This document shows positions 11,978 through 23,030 of a stretch of DNA of 64,000 nucleotides, in pieces. The stretch is from NCBI GenBank assembly GCA_014843695.1, contig CM026390.1, forward strand, positions 58,150,543-58,214,542. The letters are read 5' to 3'. Both the position numbers and the translations under genes were made by a program. Below the pieces are notes generated by a model. It made no database searches and was not told the origin of the DNA. It saw only the letters and a list, made by a program, of their open reading frames with translations. Numbering within the stretch: the first letter of the stretch is position 1; each line of letters begins with the position of its first letter. Source of the stretch: Archivesica marissinica. Taxonomy: Eukaryota > Mollusca > Bivalvia > Venerida > Vesicomyidae.

Positions 11978-13635
11978 ATTAAATCGGTTTCTGAAATCAA
12001 CATACTGTTTCTACTTTTGTTTGGACAAGTATGAGATGAGCTAATGTTGTTGCTGGCTGATTGTATGTATGTTGATGTGTGTGTGTCGTACTTTACTTGA
12101 TGACAGGGCGGTGTGGGGCTTCTTAAGTACTAGTTACTGTGGATTTTTTGCGATCCAATGGGTCTGATATCAAGCTATTCAGTCTAGAATATGGGATAGG
12201 TTTGTTTCCACATCAGTCTAAGGTAGGTGTATATTTTTCATCATGTCAGACTAAATTAGGATAGATATTTGGTATATCCTTCTAGTAGAGAATGAACTAT
12301 TTTCGTATCTGACGTTAGTTTAAACTTTATTTATTGTTCTTCTTTTGTACAAAGGGGCATATATGCATCGAAATTATATAAACACACAGGTTGCAGGAAG
12401 ATAACAAAGGATTGGAAAACAAGATAAATACAATCTTATATAAATTCCTCTCCTAATCTGACGTTTGGACGTATGCCCACAATTATTGTTTTATGCTATA
12501 TATAAGTATGGCAACATATTAATGTGAAAATATGTATGAAAAGCAGGAGGAACGTTGAGGACTATCTTGAGCGGTCAACGATCGCTTCATTTTCAAAGGG
12601 ATATACTCTATGAAAGATATATCTGAACAGAACAGAACATGTATTCACACTTGTATATAATACATCATAATACATCGACACATGTACATACATAATTATA
12701 CAACATATGCGTACTAACCATGTGAATTGGTACACAACAGTTTGCAATATCACCAATAGCAGAGGATCAACGCATTACATAATGATATAATATTATAAAC
12801 GTGCAGTTCTAATGTTCAATGTTTCTATGAAATATTGAACTATATTATCTAAAACAGGTTTCTTGGTAGATTGCAGTAGGCTAGGAAACTTGTACATTGA
12901 TAGCCTTTGATAAAAAATATAGTATGTTGTACACTGTATGCATTTATTTCCTGAGCTCATAAAATGGAGAATATATGCATATACAATGGTACTCATCTTC
13001 AACTTCGTAAGTATTACAACATAAACACTATCGTTCATTTATTTCAATTGCATTCCTGGTGTTATATCCACCACGTTATGTCCAATAATAGCTAGGTCAT
13101 GTTACAGTTGCATACAAGTCAACGACCGTATACACTCGGCCACGGAGGCATACATTTTTCCTAGGATCTGTCCGTCCATATGTTCGCTATATAACTTACA
13201 TACATTGTAGAATTAACGCTCTTAGATAAAAGTACAGACACACTTGTGCTGTAAGTAATATTACAGTGTGTTCCTATTGTCACCATTGTTTATATCGGAT
13301 ATTTGATTGAATCATTGCTTAAAGCATCCTGGTGTTTCGCGGCTTCTAAATTATGTACCAATCAAATGAAACATTCGACTAATTAGCAATAGCTAGGGAC
13401 CATCTCTCCGCATAATCAATGTTATCCGGATGACACACGCATCAAACGTCCTACATACAAGTTTAGACCGACTATAGTGTGCAGCACGTCTACGTCATCA
13501 CAACTTTTATTCAGTTTGTGCTTCCTAGAATGTTAAAGCTGAATGTGTGATGTGTGTTCATTGTAGAGAGAATCTTCGACATTGTATTTGCGGGTATAAA
13601 CGCAATCTAAATATGAGGTAACATATACATATACA
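11978..13635. other. Unannotated region
   Basis: About 1.65 kb with no recognisable gene. A run of GAACAGAACAGAACATG at about 12619 resembles a LINE 3' end seen again at 26040, but is too short to classify. Open frames here are below 85 codons and lack splice context. Confidence 0.35.
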
Positions 13636-13760
13636 TGGTGAGCCGCCAACTTGGCGCCAGGCATACAAGCATAGGATTCGGGAAGTACTGATGTTCATAA
13701 GAAGAGGTGTCTCATAAGTCAGAAATGGCTGGCCTTTTAAATAGGGGTGACACTATAATA
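13636..13760 (+). mobile_element. SINE family D, headless fragment
   Basis: Shares CCAGGCATACAAGCATAGGA and GGGAAGTACTGATGTTCATA with copies at 20563-20805 and 53645-53880, ending in AAATAGGGGTGACACTATA. The tRNA-like head is absent here. Confidence 0.75.
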
Positions 13761-14432
13761 ATAACAAACACACTATACTAATGTACGCCGGTATATGCAC
13801 ACATATCCACTGAGATGGTTATTTATTGGAGGAAATACTCTGGATAAGCTTAATATCAAACTTAGTATCACTACAGCAGTAATTCTAAAATTCTAAATAT
13901 TGTTCAGAATTGCGACCATTTTGAGAGTGTGTGTGCGCGCTTAGGGATGGAATACGCACTTTGTCCATACTCCAAATGTGTTCTTCATTTGCCTACTATG
14001 TTGTGCGACTCAATATGTGGCTACGATTGTGCTGTAGGCATTGTGGATTCTACCAGAGGCATTGTGGTATAGTTCTCATAAGAACAATTAGATCTGAAGA
14101 AAAGTGCCATTGATTTACAATTATGGTATACATAAAATGTATCATTCTGGTGCGACAGTTGCCGCATGTGAACACAGAAACAGTTCGTAATATATACATG
14201 ACCCATAAGTATTCTGCTTATTTTCGCCACTTGAAAGGTTAATCGAAAATATGAGGAGACGAATTGGGTTGGCTGTGCACGGTACACACGCTTGTTGATG
14301 CCACATATATTTGTTTTTGTGTCCAGTATTTATTTAATCTGCAAGCCAGGATACACTGTGCGCGAAGAACAAAGCCTACTTTCCCATTGATGCTTAACTA
14401 TATAACTATACTGCCATTTGAAGCGATGCAAA
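13761..14432. other. Unannotated spacer
   Basis: Short overlapping open frames on both strands only. No family recognised. Confidence 0.4.
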
Positions 14433-14715
14433 CAGACGGATCTGTAGTCCAGTGGTTAACACGCTGGATTGGTAATCCAGGGATCGCAAGTCCGATTCCC
14501 CGTCTGACCCTAATAAAATGATCAGTCTTTCAGATGGGACTTTATACCGAGGTCTCGTGTCGGTGCTTTACACCGCGTACGTAAAAGAACAAGAGGAGAT
14601 TCTTCTGGAATGTGTATCTGTCTGTATTATTGCACTATCCTCCAACAATCTAAAATGATCTCTTCACGAGGCGTCGCTCATATGGGCAACCGGTAGCGAC
14701 GATAAATAAACGTAT
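14433..14715 (+). mobile_element. SINE family A, full length
   Basis: Complete head (CAGACGGATCTGTAGTCCAG) and tail. The tail AAACGTA runs directly into the first unit of the 38-bp array, so no right-hand flank can be used to find a target duplication. Confidence 0.88.
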
Positions 14716-16306
14716 TGACACACAGATCCACCGAGACGGTTACCTAGAACTACCGACACACAGATTCACCGACACGGTTACCTAGAAATATCGACACAGA
14801 TCCACTGAGACGGTTACCTAGAACTACCGACACACATATACACCGAGACGGTTACCTAGAACTACCGACACACAGATCCACCTAGACGGTTACCTAGAAC
14901 TACCGACACACAGATCCACCGAGACGGTTACCTAGAAATATCGACACAGATCCACCGAGACAGTTACCTAGAACTACCGACACACAGATCCACCGAGACG
15001 GTTACCTAGAACTACCGACACACAGATCCACCGAGACGGTTACCTAGAACTACCGACACACAGATCCACCAAGACGGTCGGTTACCTAGAAATATCGACA
15101 CAGATCCACTGAGACGGTTACCTAGAAATATTGACACACAGATCCACCGAGACGGTTACCTAGAACTACCGACACACAGATCCACCGAGACGGTTACCTA
15201 GAAATATCGACACAGATCCACTGAGACGGTTACCTAGCAATATCGACACAGATCCACTGAGACGGTTACCTAGAACTACCGACACACAGATCCACCGAGA
15301 CGGTTACCTTGAACTACCGACACACATATACACCGAGACGATTACCTAGAACTACCGACACACAGATCCACCGAGACGGTCGGTTACCTAGATATATCGA
15401 CACAGATCCACTGAGACGGTTACCTAGAACTACCGACACACAGATCCACCGAGACGGTTACCTTGAACTACCGACACACATATACACCGAGACGGTTACC
15501 TAGAACTACCGACACACAGATCCACCGAGACGGTCGGTTACCTAGATATATCGACACAGATCCACTGAGACGGTTATCTAGAAATATTGACACACAGATC
15601 CACCGAGACGGCTACCTAGAACTACCGAAACACAGATCCACCGAGACGGTTACCTAGAAATATCGACACAGATCCACTGAGACGGTTACCTAGAAATATC
15701 GACACAGATCCACTGAGACGGTTACCTAGAAATATCGACACAGATCCACTGAGACGGTTACCTAGAAATACGGACACACAGATCCACCGAGACGGTTACC
15801 TAGAAATATCGACACACAGATCCACCGAGACGGTTACCTAGAACTACGGACACACATATCCACTGAGACGGTTACCTAGAACTACGGACACAAAGATCCA
15901 CCGAGACGGTTACCTAGAACTACGGACACACATATCCACTGATACGGTTACCTAGAACTACGGACACACAGATCCACCGAGACGGTTACCTAGAACTACG
16001 GACACACAGATCCACCGAGACGGTTACCTAGAACTACGGACACACATATCCACTGAGACGGTTACCTAGAACTACGGACACACAGATCCACTAAGACGGT
16101 TACCGAGAAAGATTGACACACATATCCACTGAGACGGTTAGCTAGAACTACCGACACACAGATCCACCGAGAGGTCGGTTACCTAGAAATACCGACGCAC
16201 AGATCCACCGAGACGGTCGGTTACCTAGAAATATCGACACAGATCCACCGAGACGGTTATCTAGAACTACCGACACACAGATCCACCGAGACTGTCGGCT
16301 ACCTAG
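14716..16306 (+). repeat. 36-38-bp tandem array, about 42 copies
   Basis: The unit carries CAGATCCACCGAGACGGTTA followed by CCTAGAACTACCGACACA. Length alternates between 38 and 36 bp depending on GACACACAG versus GACACAG, and some copies have an extra GGTC. Subfamilies (CTACCG, ATATCG, CTACGG) are clustered, which suggests local duplications of several units at a time. The array begins at the 3' end of a SINE. Confidence 0.95.
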
Positions 16307-16915
16307 GATTCTAACACGACCCAGCTAATAACATACATACTTGTAGAGTAAAATCTACTTCGGGTCATTCTGCGATATACCTACCTTGAACTATGCTGCG
16401 CGCACCGTGTTTTGGCTATTCCATTTATACAATGCGTGTAAAGTTTTATGAATGTAAGTCACGTGATGTTTGTAAATACTACCGTGGAAATTCGCGGAAG
16501 TGAGCTATTTTTAGAATCAGATAATCTCTTGTCCGTCTTGTTTTTCTGTTAAGTAACGTTTCAGTTACTATTCTGTACAGTTTTATTTGACAAAATAAAT
16601 AAAATTATTGATCAGTTACAACTTTTGTTCATGTATGCACTAGATTGATATTTTCCATACGCGGGAAGAAATTTAGCACGGCGTTTGATGAAAATACTCC
16701 TTTGATTCTCGTCTAAAATTATTAGAAGTAAGTCGTGTTATAATCGAAATAATAAGTATCAACCGTGGTATATCGCAGAATAACCCTCGTTTGTCGTTCT
16801 TATGCGTAGAAATATATCACTCAGGCCTTCGGCCTTCGTGATATATTTCTACGCATAAGAACTTCAAACTCGGGTTATTCTGCGATATACCATGGTTGAT
16901 TATTATTATTTCTTA
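16307..16915. mobile_element. Insertion inside the 38-bp array, carrying a large hairpin
   Basis: About 600 bp of non-repeat sequence separates two parts of the 38-bp array. It contains a fold-back structure at 16749-16911 and, near 16357, a third partial copy of the arm (CATTCTGCGATATACC). No coding sequence was seen. The simplest reading is a non-autonomous element that inserted in the array, but I could not define a target duplication. Confidence 0.6.
16749..16911. repeat. Long inverted repeat (hairpin)
   Basis: The arms are about 72 bases with small mismatches: TATCGCAGAATAACCC on the left, GGGTTATTCTGCGATATACC on the right, and TAGAAATATATCAC against GTGATATATTTCTA nearer the centre. 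The centre reads GGCCTTCGGCC. A structure with the same CCTTCGGCC centre occurs at 63350-63484. Confidence 0.9.
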
Positions 16916-17012
16916 AATATCGACACAGATCCACTGAGACGGTTACCTAGAAATATCGATAAAACCCCTGAGACGGTTATCTAGAACTACCGAGACACAG
17001 ATCCACTGATTG
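16916..17012 (+). repeat. 38-bp array, remnant beyond the insertion
   Basis: Two to three degenerate units (ACACAGATCCACTGAGACGG) resume after the hairpin insertion. Confidence 0.85.
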
Positions 17013-17331
17013 GGCTCTATACCAGTTCCATGTTCCATGATTTGATGTATTGCTTAATTGATTAACTAAGCCAACGAAAGCATTAATGAAAAATATATGA
17101 TCCAAATATCAACTTAGGAAAAATAAGAAATTATTAAAAATTAATTATACACGTTATATTTCCCTAACGTACGCTAATGAGGAAATGAATTTTGCAATAT
17201 ATCATGTTTATTACATAGTCAAACATTATGAAGTTGGCCATTTAATATCACACGAGTACAGTAAGTAATACATTAATAATATTTGCACTGTATTGTAGGG
17301 AATACACAAACTTTATTACAAAATTACAGAT

Positions 17332-17332
<1 letters not shown>
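17013..17332. other. Unannotated spacer
   Basis: AT-rich, no feature recognised. Confidence 0.4.

Positions 17333-17409
<77 letters not shown>
17333..17409 (+). repeat. (CAAT)n microsatellite
   Basis: About 19 uninterrupted tetranucleotide units. Confidence 0.98.
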
Positions 17410-17549
17410 TACATTACATAATATAATGTAAACTAGTTGTTTTGTATGGTACTATAATATAAATATATTTTAAATTTCACACTATTGTAGGGGTGTATTA
17501 TGTAAATGTGCCTGGAAATACCGCAGAGGCAAATTAATATAATATTAAT

Positions 17550-17712
17550 AGTCTGGAATAGCTTCTCACCAATGCGACTCAGGTTCGATCCTCGGACCGG
17601 GAAGTATGTGAGATGGTACGGTGGTCGCCAGATCGGACAGGTGGGTTTTCTCTGGGTACTCTGGTTTCCTCCCACACGAATGACCACATATACGCTTTAA
17701 ATAAATAAATAT
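17550..17712 (+). mobile_element. SINE family C
   Basis: Has a degenerate tRNA-like head (GGTTCGATCC as B box) followed by the family signature GTATGTGAGATGGTACGGTG, GTCGCCAGATCGGACAGGTG and TGGTTTCCTCCCACACGAAT. The CCTCCCAC core is widely seen in invertebrate SINEs; I do not assign a superfamily. Other copies: 25815, 42708, 46306 and 47796. Confidence 0.75.
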
Positions 17713-17924
17713 TTTTTTTAATAGCCTGGATATGTGATTGTATGATCATGTTTAGTCAAGTCATTTGACCTGGAACATTCGTATAGTTTGTGTAGTTATC
17801 ACTCACTGACGGTATACTAGTATATAGAAATCAAATTTGGACTCCTTTTAGTTTTAATTTAAACACTGTCGTGACGTCATACATTTGTACTTGCAGTCCA
17901 TTATTATTAATATTGGACTGCTTT

Positions 17925-18205
17925 CAAAAAGCCAGGGTATTATATATTTAAATCCTATGCGTAAATGTACGAAATTAACAATTTTAATAAGTAGGATCGT
18001 GTTATATATGTATGTGTGTTTAAGTAAGATATAAGCCTCAAACGGATCCAATATCTAAAATATTGCACAGTATTCGGCGCAACGTACCTCCGAGTGTTCA
18101 CACCTAACGAAACATGAAAGTTGCGTATGGCACACAGTCCAATATTTTACATATTGGGTCGCTTTTTTTTACGGCTTATATCCCAATCCCATACATAAAC
18201 AATTA
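17925..18205 (+). repeat. Dispersed repeat K, copy 1
   Basis: Matches 33473-33650 over AAATCCTATGCGTAAATGTA, the following ACGAA.TTAA.AATTTTAAT and GATCGTGTTATATAT, and again near the end (CGGCTTATATC versus CGGCTTATATG). Type unknown; no inverted ends were identified. Confidence 0.65.
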
Positions 18206-18313
18206 CCTAAAGCATTCTCTGGAGTGTCACATATGTAGAAACAAAATATAATAATGTATATTTGTGATATCATTATAACTCTGTAGCATCGTTCACCAAA
18301 CTCGTACATTAGT

Positions 18314-18522
18314 GGAAGTCGTGATAGCTCAGTGGTAGCGCGTTCGCTTCACGTGCGAAAGGCCCGGAGTTCGAGCCCCGCTGGAGCCGTTACGATTGTG
18401 TCCTTAGGCAAAGCATTTAAATTCCACATTGCCTCTTCTCTCTCCCTCGTGGCGATGGATTTCATCAGAAATGAGGTCTCGAGAGTGATTAGTATAAGTT
18501 ATAAGAACTTGGTCCTGTGATA
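18314..18522 (+). mobile_element. SINE family B, tRNA-Val(CAC)-headed
   Basis: The head reads GATAGCTCAGTGGTAGCGCG with an anticodon arm TTCGC / GCGAA and loop TTCACGT (anticodon CAC, valine), and B box GAGTTCGAGCCCCGC. The body includes CTTAGGCAAAGCATTTAAAT and CGATGGATTTCATCAG. The tail (GAGTGATTAGTATAAGTTAT) resembles the family C tail. Confidence 0.85.
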
Positions 18523-18557
18523 CTATATCTGATAAACAGTAAGAACAAATTGTGCCA

Positions 18558-18846
18558 CAGACGGATCTGTAGTCCAGTGGTAACACGCTGGACTGGTAAT
18601 CCAGGGATCGCAGGTTCGATCCCCCGTCTGACCCTAATAAAATTAACAATCTTTCAGATGGGACGTTAAACCGAGGTCTCGTGTCGGTGCTTTACACCGT
18701 GCACGTAAAAGAACCAGATGAGATTCTGGAATGTGTCTCTGTCTGTATCATGCACTATCCTCCAAAATCTAAAATATTTAATCTCTTCCGGAGGCATCGC
18801 TCATATGGGCAACCGGTAGCGACGATAAATAAACGTAAAACACACA
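18558..18846 (+). mobile_element. SINE family A, full length
   Basis: Complete head and tail. Flanks ATTGTGCCA and ATTGTGTTA are an imperfect possible target duplication. Confidence 0.88.
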
Positions 18847-19183
18847 ACACATTGTGTTAGTTCTAGTTGTATAGCATAGCTATATACAATGAGAAGCAAT
18901 GCAGACTGCCTACACCATAAACAGATAATATGTTGATGGAGGTAATCTCAATAAGCTTTAAGCTTTCGATTAAATCCATTTTCATTATGTATACAATAGA
19001 TATGCACTGTACATTATGAATGAATAAATATGTTTTAGACCAAACATAAATCATTTACTATGAAACACCATTAGTTAATTAGTTGTTCTACCCGTATGCT
19101 CGTCCGTGCCTGGAATACTTGCCGCAGGGACTCACTGCTTGGGTCATCGTCCCACAAATATAGTCACAATATGACCTACGCGT

Positions 19184-19430
19184 GTGTGTTTTACGTTTAT
19201 TTATCGTCGCTACCGGTTGCCCATATGAGCGACGCCTCCTGAAGAGAGTAGTCACTTTAGATTTGTGGAGGATAGTGCAATGATACAGACAGAGACCCAT
19301 TTCAGAGTCTCCTCTGGTTCTTTTACGTGCACGGTGTAAAGCACCGACACGAGACCTCGGTTTAACGTAAGACTGTTCATTTTATTAGGGTCAGACGGAG
19401 GATCGAACCTGCGATCCCTGGATTACCAGG
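19184..19430 (-). mobile_element. SINE family A, minus strand, head cut short
   Basis: Tail to anticodon arm present. On the plus strand the copy stops after GGATTACCAGG, so the 5' half of the tRNA-like head is missing. Confidence 0.82.
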
Positions 19431-19491
19431 CCTACACTACTGTCACGTGCGATTTTAAGCATCCAAAGGACCCCCCGTGACTGAGTTATTA

Positions 19492-19700
19492 CGGTCATTA
19501 GCTTCAAATCACTTGTCCCTCATCGCTGTATGTTCAAATCACACTGGGGTATGATATGCGGAAGGTCGGTGGTTCTAGCCGGGTGCACGTCCGTGTCTGC
19601 AATACTGCTGGGAAGGGCATCCGGGGGTTTCTTCCACCAATAACAGATGTACCTAAGCTGTCGGTGCGACTTTAACCCCATTACCCCAATACAAATGTAA
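19492..19700 (+). mobile_element. SINE family E
   Basis: Signature GCGGAAGGTCGGTGGTTCTA followed by CTTCCACCAATAAC and TTTAACCCC. Upstream CATTAGCTTCAAATCAC and GTTCAAATCACAC look like a decayed tRNA-derived head. Other copies: 20408, 44680, 48540 and 62283. Confidence 0.65.
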
Positions 19701-20056
19701 ACCTCCAAAACATACACACTAGTACTGCTCTGTCTTAGCATTGAGGTATATGCAGATACATATCTGCTTCAGCATAAAACATGGCGCTAACTGTTTCATT
19801 TAGGTTCCCCACTAGTCACGCAATTGATCGGATGAAATGATTTAGCTGGTTGTAGAGGTGCTAGGATGCTAAAGGCAAAGGTGTTCATGTGTGAAGGGAG
19901 CTAGGCATGATGAATTATCGGTGTCAATGTAGCATGATATGACCAGGAAAGAACGTGAATAATTAAAGGTCTGTGATTATTACAGGAACACCGGTGCAAA
20001 ACTACCATCGCTTACGGAAAATAGTCCGAGAATTAAACTAACACACTCGTGTAGAC
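19701..20056. other. Unannotated spacer
   Basis: Nothing recognised in about 350 bp. Confidence 0.4.
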
Positions 20057-20066
20057 GACAGTGTAT

Positions 20067-20294
20067 AGTTTTAGTTTATACACATTGATGTTTAGCTCGA
20101 TTGCGAAACAGGTTCTTACAATTTATATTAATCACTCTCGAGACCTCATTCTTGATGGAATCCATCGCCACGAGGGAGAGAGATTAAGAGGCAACGTGGA
20201 ATTTAAGTGTTTAGCCTAAGGGCACACTCGTAACGGCTGCAGCGGGAATCGAACTCCGAGCAACGCACTACCACTGCGCTATCACTACTTCCGC
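20067..20294 (-). mobile_element. SINE family B with 10-bp target-site duplication
   Basis: Minus-strand copy with head, body and tail. It is flanked by GACAGTGTAT at 20057-20066 and 20295-20304, which fixes both ends. Confidence 0.88.
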
Positions 20295-20407
20295 GACAGT
20301 GTATTGGGTTGATGAGAGCTCGTGATTCCTTGCAATTTCTTGGAAAAACAGCTTTACATGTACTGACTTTCCTTCATAAACTACTATTATATAGTAGAAT
20401 TTGGGCC

Positions 20408-20530
20408 TGGCCTTTGTAGCCGAATGGTTAATGTCACGGTTTACGGAAGGTCGGTGGTTCTATCCGGATACACGACCGTGCCTGAATTACTGCTCGGATG
20501 GGGCAGACTGCTTGGCGGAATGGAGCTGTA
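20408..20530 (+). mobile_element. SINE family E, partial
   Basis: GGAAGGTCGGTGGTTCTATC is preceded by a tRNA-like TTTGTAGCCGAATGGTTAA. The 3' part is lost. Confidence 0.6.
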
Positions 20531-20562
20531 TTCATCTCCAGTGTTATATGTATGGTGTTTGT

Positions 20563-20805
20563 TTATTATAGTGTCACCCCTATTTAAAGGGCCAGTCATT
20601 TCTGACTTATGAAACACCTCTTTTTATGAACATCAGTACTTCCCGAATCCTATGCTTGTATGCCAGGCGCCAGGCTGGTAGGCAATCGGTAACCATTATT
20701 TAACTAGCTGGCGGCTCACCATCCGGCCATATCAGAACGAACCCCTGACGAGATTCGATCCTTCGACCTCCCGCTCCGTAGGCGGACGCCTTAGACGGTA
20801 TATAT
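20563..20805 (-). mobile_element. SINE family D, tRNA-Arg(ACG)-headed
   Basis: Read on the minus strand, the head is AAGGCGTCCGCCTACGGAGC with loop CTACGGA (anticodon ACG, arginine) and a B-box-like GATCGAATC. The body contains GGCATACAAGCATAGGATTC and ends in AAATAGGGGTGACAC. Copies at 13636 (headless) and 53645. Confidence 0.8.
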
Positions 20806-20978
20806 ATTGACACCAAAAAGAAACTGTGCACTTGCCTTAGAGATAACATTTATATCCTTTTAAAAATTTAAATTTAAATTTAGTGTCATAATGTGCGAAA
20901 TATGGGGTATATTAGTGCAATGTGTGAACAATTATTATTATTAGTCTACATTGTTAGCTTTCTTCATTTATAGAGGGT

Positions 20979-21023
20979 AGTTTATGCAAATTTATTTTAG
21001 CTCGATTGCGAAACAAGTTCTAA
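20979..21023 (-). mobile_element. SINE family B, 45-bp tail-only insertion with 13-bp target duplication
   Basis: Only the 3' tail remains (TTTAGCTCGATTGCGAAACA on the plus strand). It is flanked by exact 13-bp copies of ATTTATAGAGGGT at 20966-20978 and 21024-21036, so the shortness reflects abortive reverse transcription and not later loss. Confidence 0.85.
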
Positions 21024-21111
21024 ATTTATAGAGGGTGACTAATTAGTTCTGAACTAATCCTCATGGCCATTGTTAACTTGTTCAAAACATAATGGATTAA
21101 TGTGACACCAA

Positions 21112-21401
21112 CAGACGGATATGTAGTCCAGTGGTAACACGCTGGACTGGTAATCCAGGGATCGCAGGTTCGATCCCCCGTCTGACCATAATAAAATTAA
21201 CAGTCTTTCAGATGGGACGTTAAACCGAGGTCTCGTGTCGGTGCTGTACACCGTGCACGTAAAAGAACCAGAGGAGACTCTGGAATGGGTCTCTGTCTGT
21301 ATCATTGCACTATCTTCCAAAAATCTAAAATTACTAATCTCTTCAGGAGGCGTCGCTCATATGGGCAACCGGTAGTAACGATGCATAAACGTAAAACACA
21401 C
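21112..21401 (+). mobile_element. SINE family A, full length with target-site duplication
   Basis: Complete element flanked by GTGACACCAA at 21102-21111 and 21403-21412. The near-intact head and clean duplication mark it as one of the younger copies here. Confidence 0.92.
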
Positions 21402-21412
21402 AGTGACACCAA

Positions 21413-22796
21413 CACAGACAGACGTAGTTTATTTCAAAATGTTGATTCCAGTGTTGAGGAGCTCAGTCCGGGTGCTCGAACATGGATGTCCGGTTCTCTT
21501 CACCGAACTATTGCTTGCTATGTACTTATTGCAAATTGTGAACATTCAGAAATGCCGTCTTAATCTACAGTATGCCCAATTTACTACTTATTTTGAATAT
21601 CTCTCCGACGAGAGACTTGAATAGTACACATGTATAATGTATTGTCGACGAATTGCTAGGGGTCATCTGAAAATGTTGCATAAAAAGTGAATAATTCATC
21701 ACAGTGCTAAGCTTAATCAAATGTGACATTCCATTTATTTCAGTTGTTCAATATGATCAAATGCTCCAAACTTAAGGTTGTGGTAAATCAATAATCTAAA
21801 CATGTTTGCTTCTTTTTACATACTACTGTGTTGCTTTTAGGTACCTGAACCGTTTTCTTTACTGAATAATGGTGTTCCGGTTTAAATATAAACACTGTAT
21901 CAGCTGTTGTGTTTGTTACCATCATCTCTTTCCCTTGCATTTCGTTTCGGCAAGTTATGATGATCGGTATACACTAATTAATAGCTACATGGTTATGTCA
22001 GTTCTTATGACCATTATTGTACACTTGTACTACTTTGTATATATGTATGTTTATATGTGTCCATGTAAAACGTGTAATTGTATATTATGTATATTCACTT
22101 GTGCTCTTCATGTATATGGAGGAAATACAAGGATTACTTATTAGTTCAATAGACTAAGACTTGAGAAAATACCACTCACAGTTAAATTTCATAATTTTTA
22201 ATATTTTTTTCTTAACATTTGCCAACTTTTGGGGATTTTCTGCATTATTGTTTACATTCCAACTAATGTTCTATAAATAGATGCTCCTATATACAGCTGC
22301 TATATAGTATAATACTGTTTGTATTGTTACATGTATTATCTGATTTGGCAGCTCAAATTTTGCTCGCATGAGAACTTTAAGCTAATAATGGCGGGTGTTC
22401 TGTTGTATTGATGTAAAAATATTGCTAAAAAACCTTGTGACCTTGTTTTATATTCTATTTTTATATTGTTTTATAAGAAGTATTCTTGTTCCGGAACGAA
22501 TTTCGAGATTTTAAGGTTATATTGATTTATATATTCTAACTGTGTTGATGCAGCTTCAACACTCAATGCAATTCCTAATTGGTCACCTGGTGTTTTATAA
22601 TATTTAGTGGCAACTTATAATAATACAATGTAATTGTTTCCATATTTTCATTTAATGTATTTATTTAACAGCTATTCATTGCATACAAATCTGAAACGAA
22701 ATCAAATAAGAAGATACGAATATTGATATTAAATGGTTATTAGTTTCCTCCAAATACTGGAGAACACCATATGACAGAATAGGAATTTTGATGCTG
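21413..22796. other. Unannotated region immediately 5' of the M13 exons
   Basis: About 1.4 kb. Two overlapping open frames of 70-90 codons (21403-21624 and 21869-22144) include hydrophobic runs, and the second contains a stretch that could span a membrane (VMSVLMTIIVHLYYFVYMYV). I cannot show splice sites linking either to the M13 gene, whose membrane anchor should be upstream of 22953. No repeat family recognised. Confidence 0.3.
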
Positions 22797-22824
22797 AGTA
22801 TATATATATATATATATATATATT
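22797..22824 (+). repeat. (TA)n microsatellite
   Basis: About 13 TA units, about 130 bp upstream of the first M13 exon. Confidence 0.95.
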
Positions 22825-22952
22825 ATTTAATATATTATATATTCTAACTGTGGTGTTTTGTCATATTATACAATTTCACAATCTGGTATGTCCTCACGGC
22901 TATGTTGAAATTAATTGTTAAAACATACTGCAACACTATACGTATGTTGCAG

Positions 22953-23030
22953 GTGTGCATGGATGACGTCTGTGTGAGGAGCAGCGTGGAGATACTGAGC
23001 AAGATGAACATTAGCGTTGATCCTTGTACC
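22953..23030 (+). CDS. M13 gene, exon a (first visible): paired-cysteine and SVDPC segment
   Basis: Acceptor TATGTTGCAG precedes GTGTGC and a strong donor GTAAGT follows. It encodes 26 residues starting VCMDDVC and ending ILSKMNISVDPCT. In M13 proteins this segment lies just outside the membrane anchor: C-x4-C, an A/S..IL..M helix, then (D/E)PC. It enters and leaves in phase 0. NIS is a glycosylation sequon. The preceding exon was not found. Confidence 0.85.

Noticed and set aside
18314..18390. Genuine tRNA-Val(CAC) gene
   Set aside because: It is followed by the family B body and tail and recurs in diverged copies; T- and D-arm pairing is imperfect.
21869..22144. Membrane-anchor exon of the M13 protein
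   Set aside because: A hydrophobic run is present, but I find no donor in the right phase and no cytoplasmic-side start context, so the link cannot be supported.
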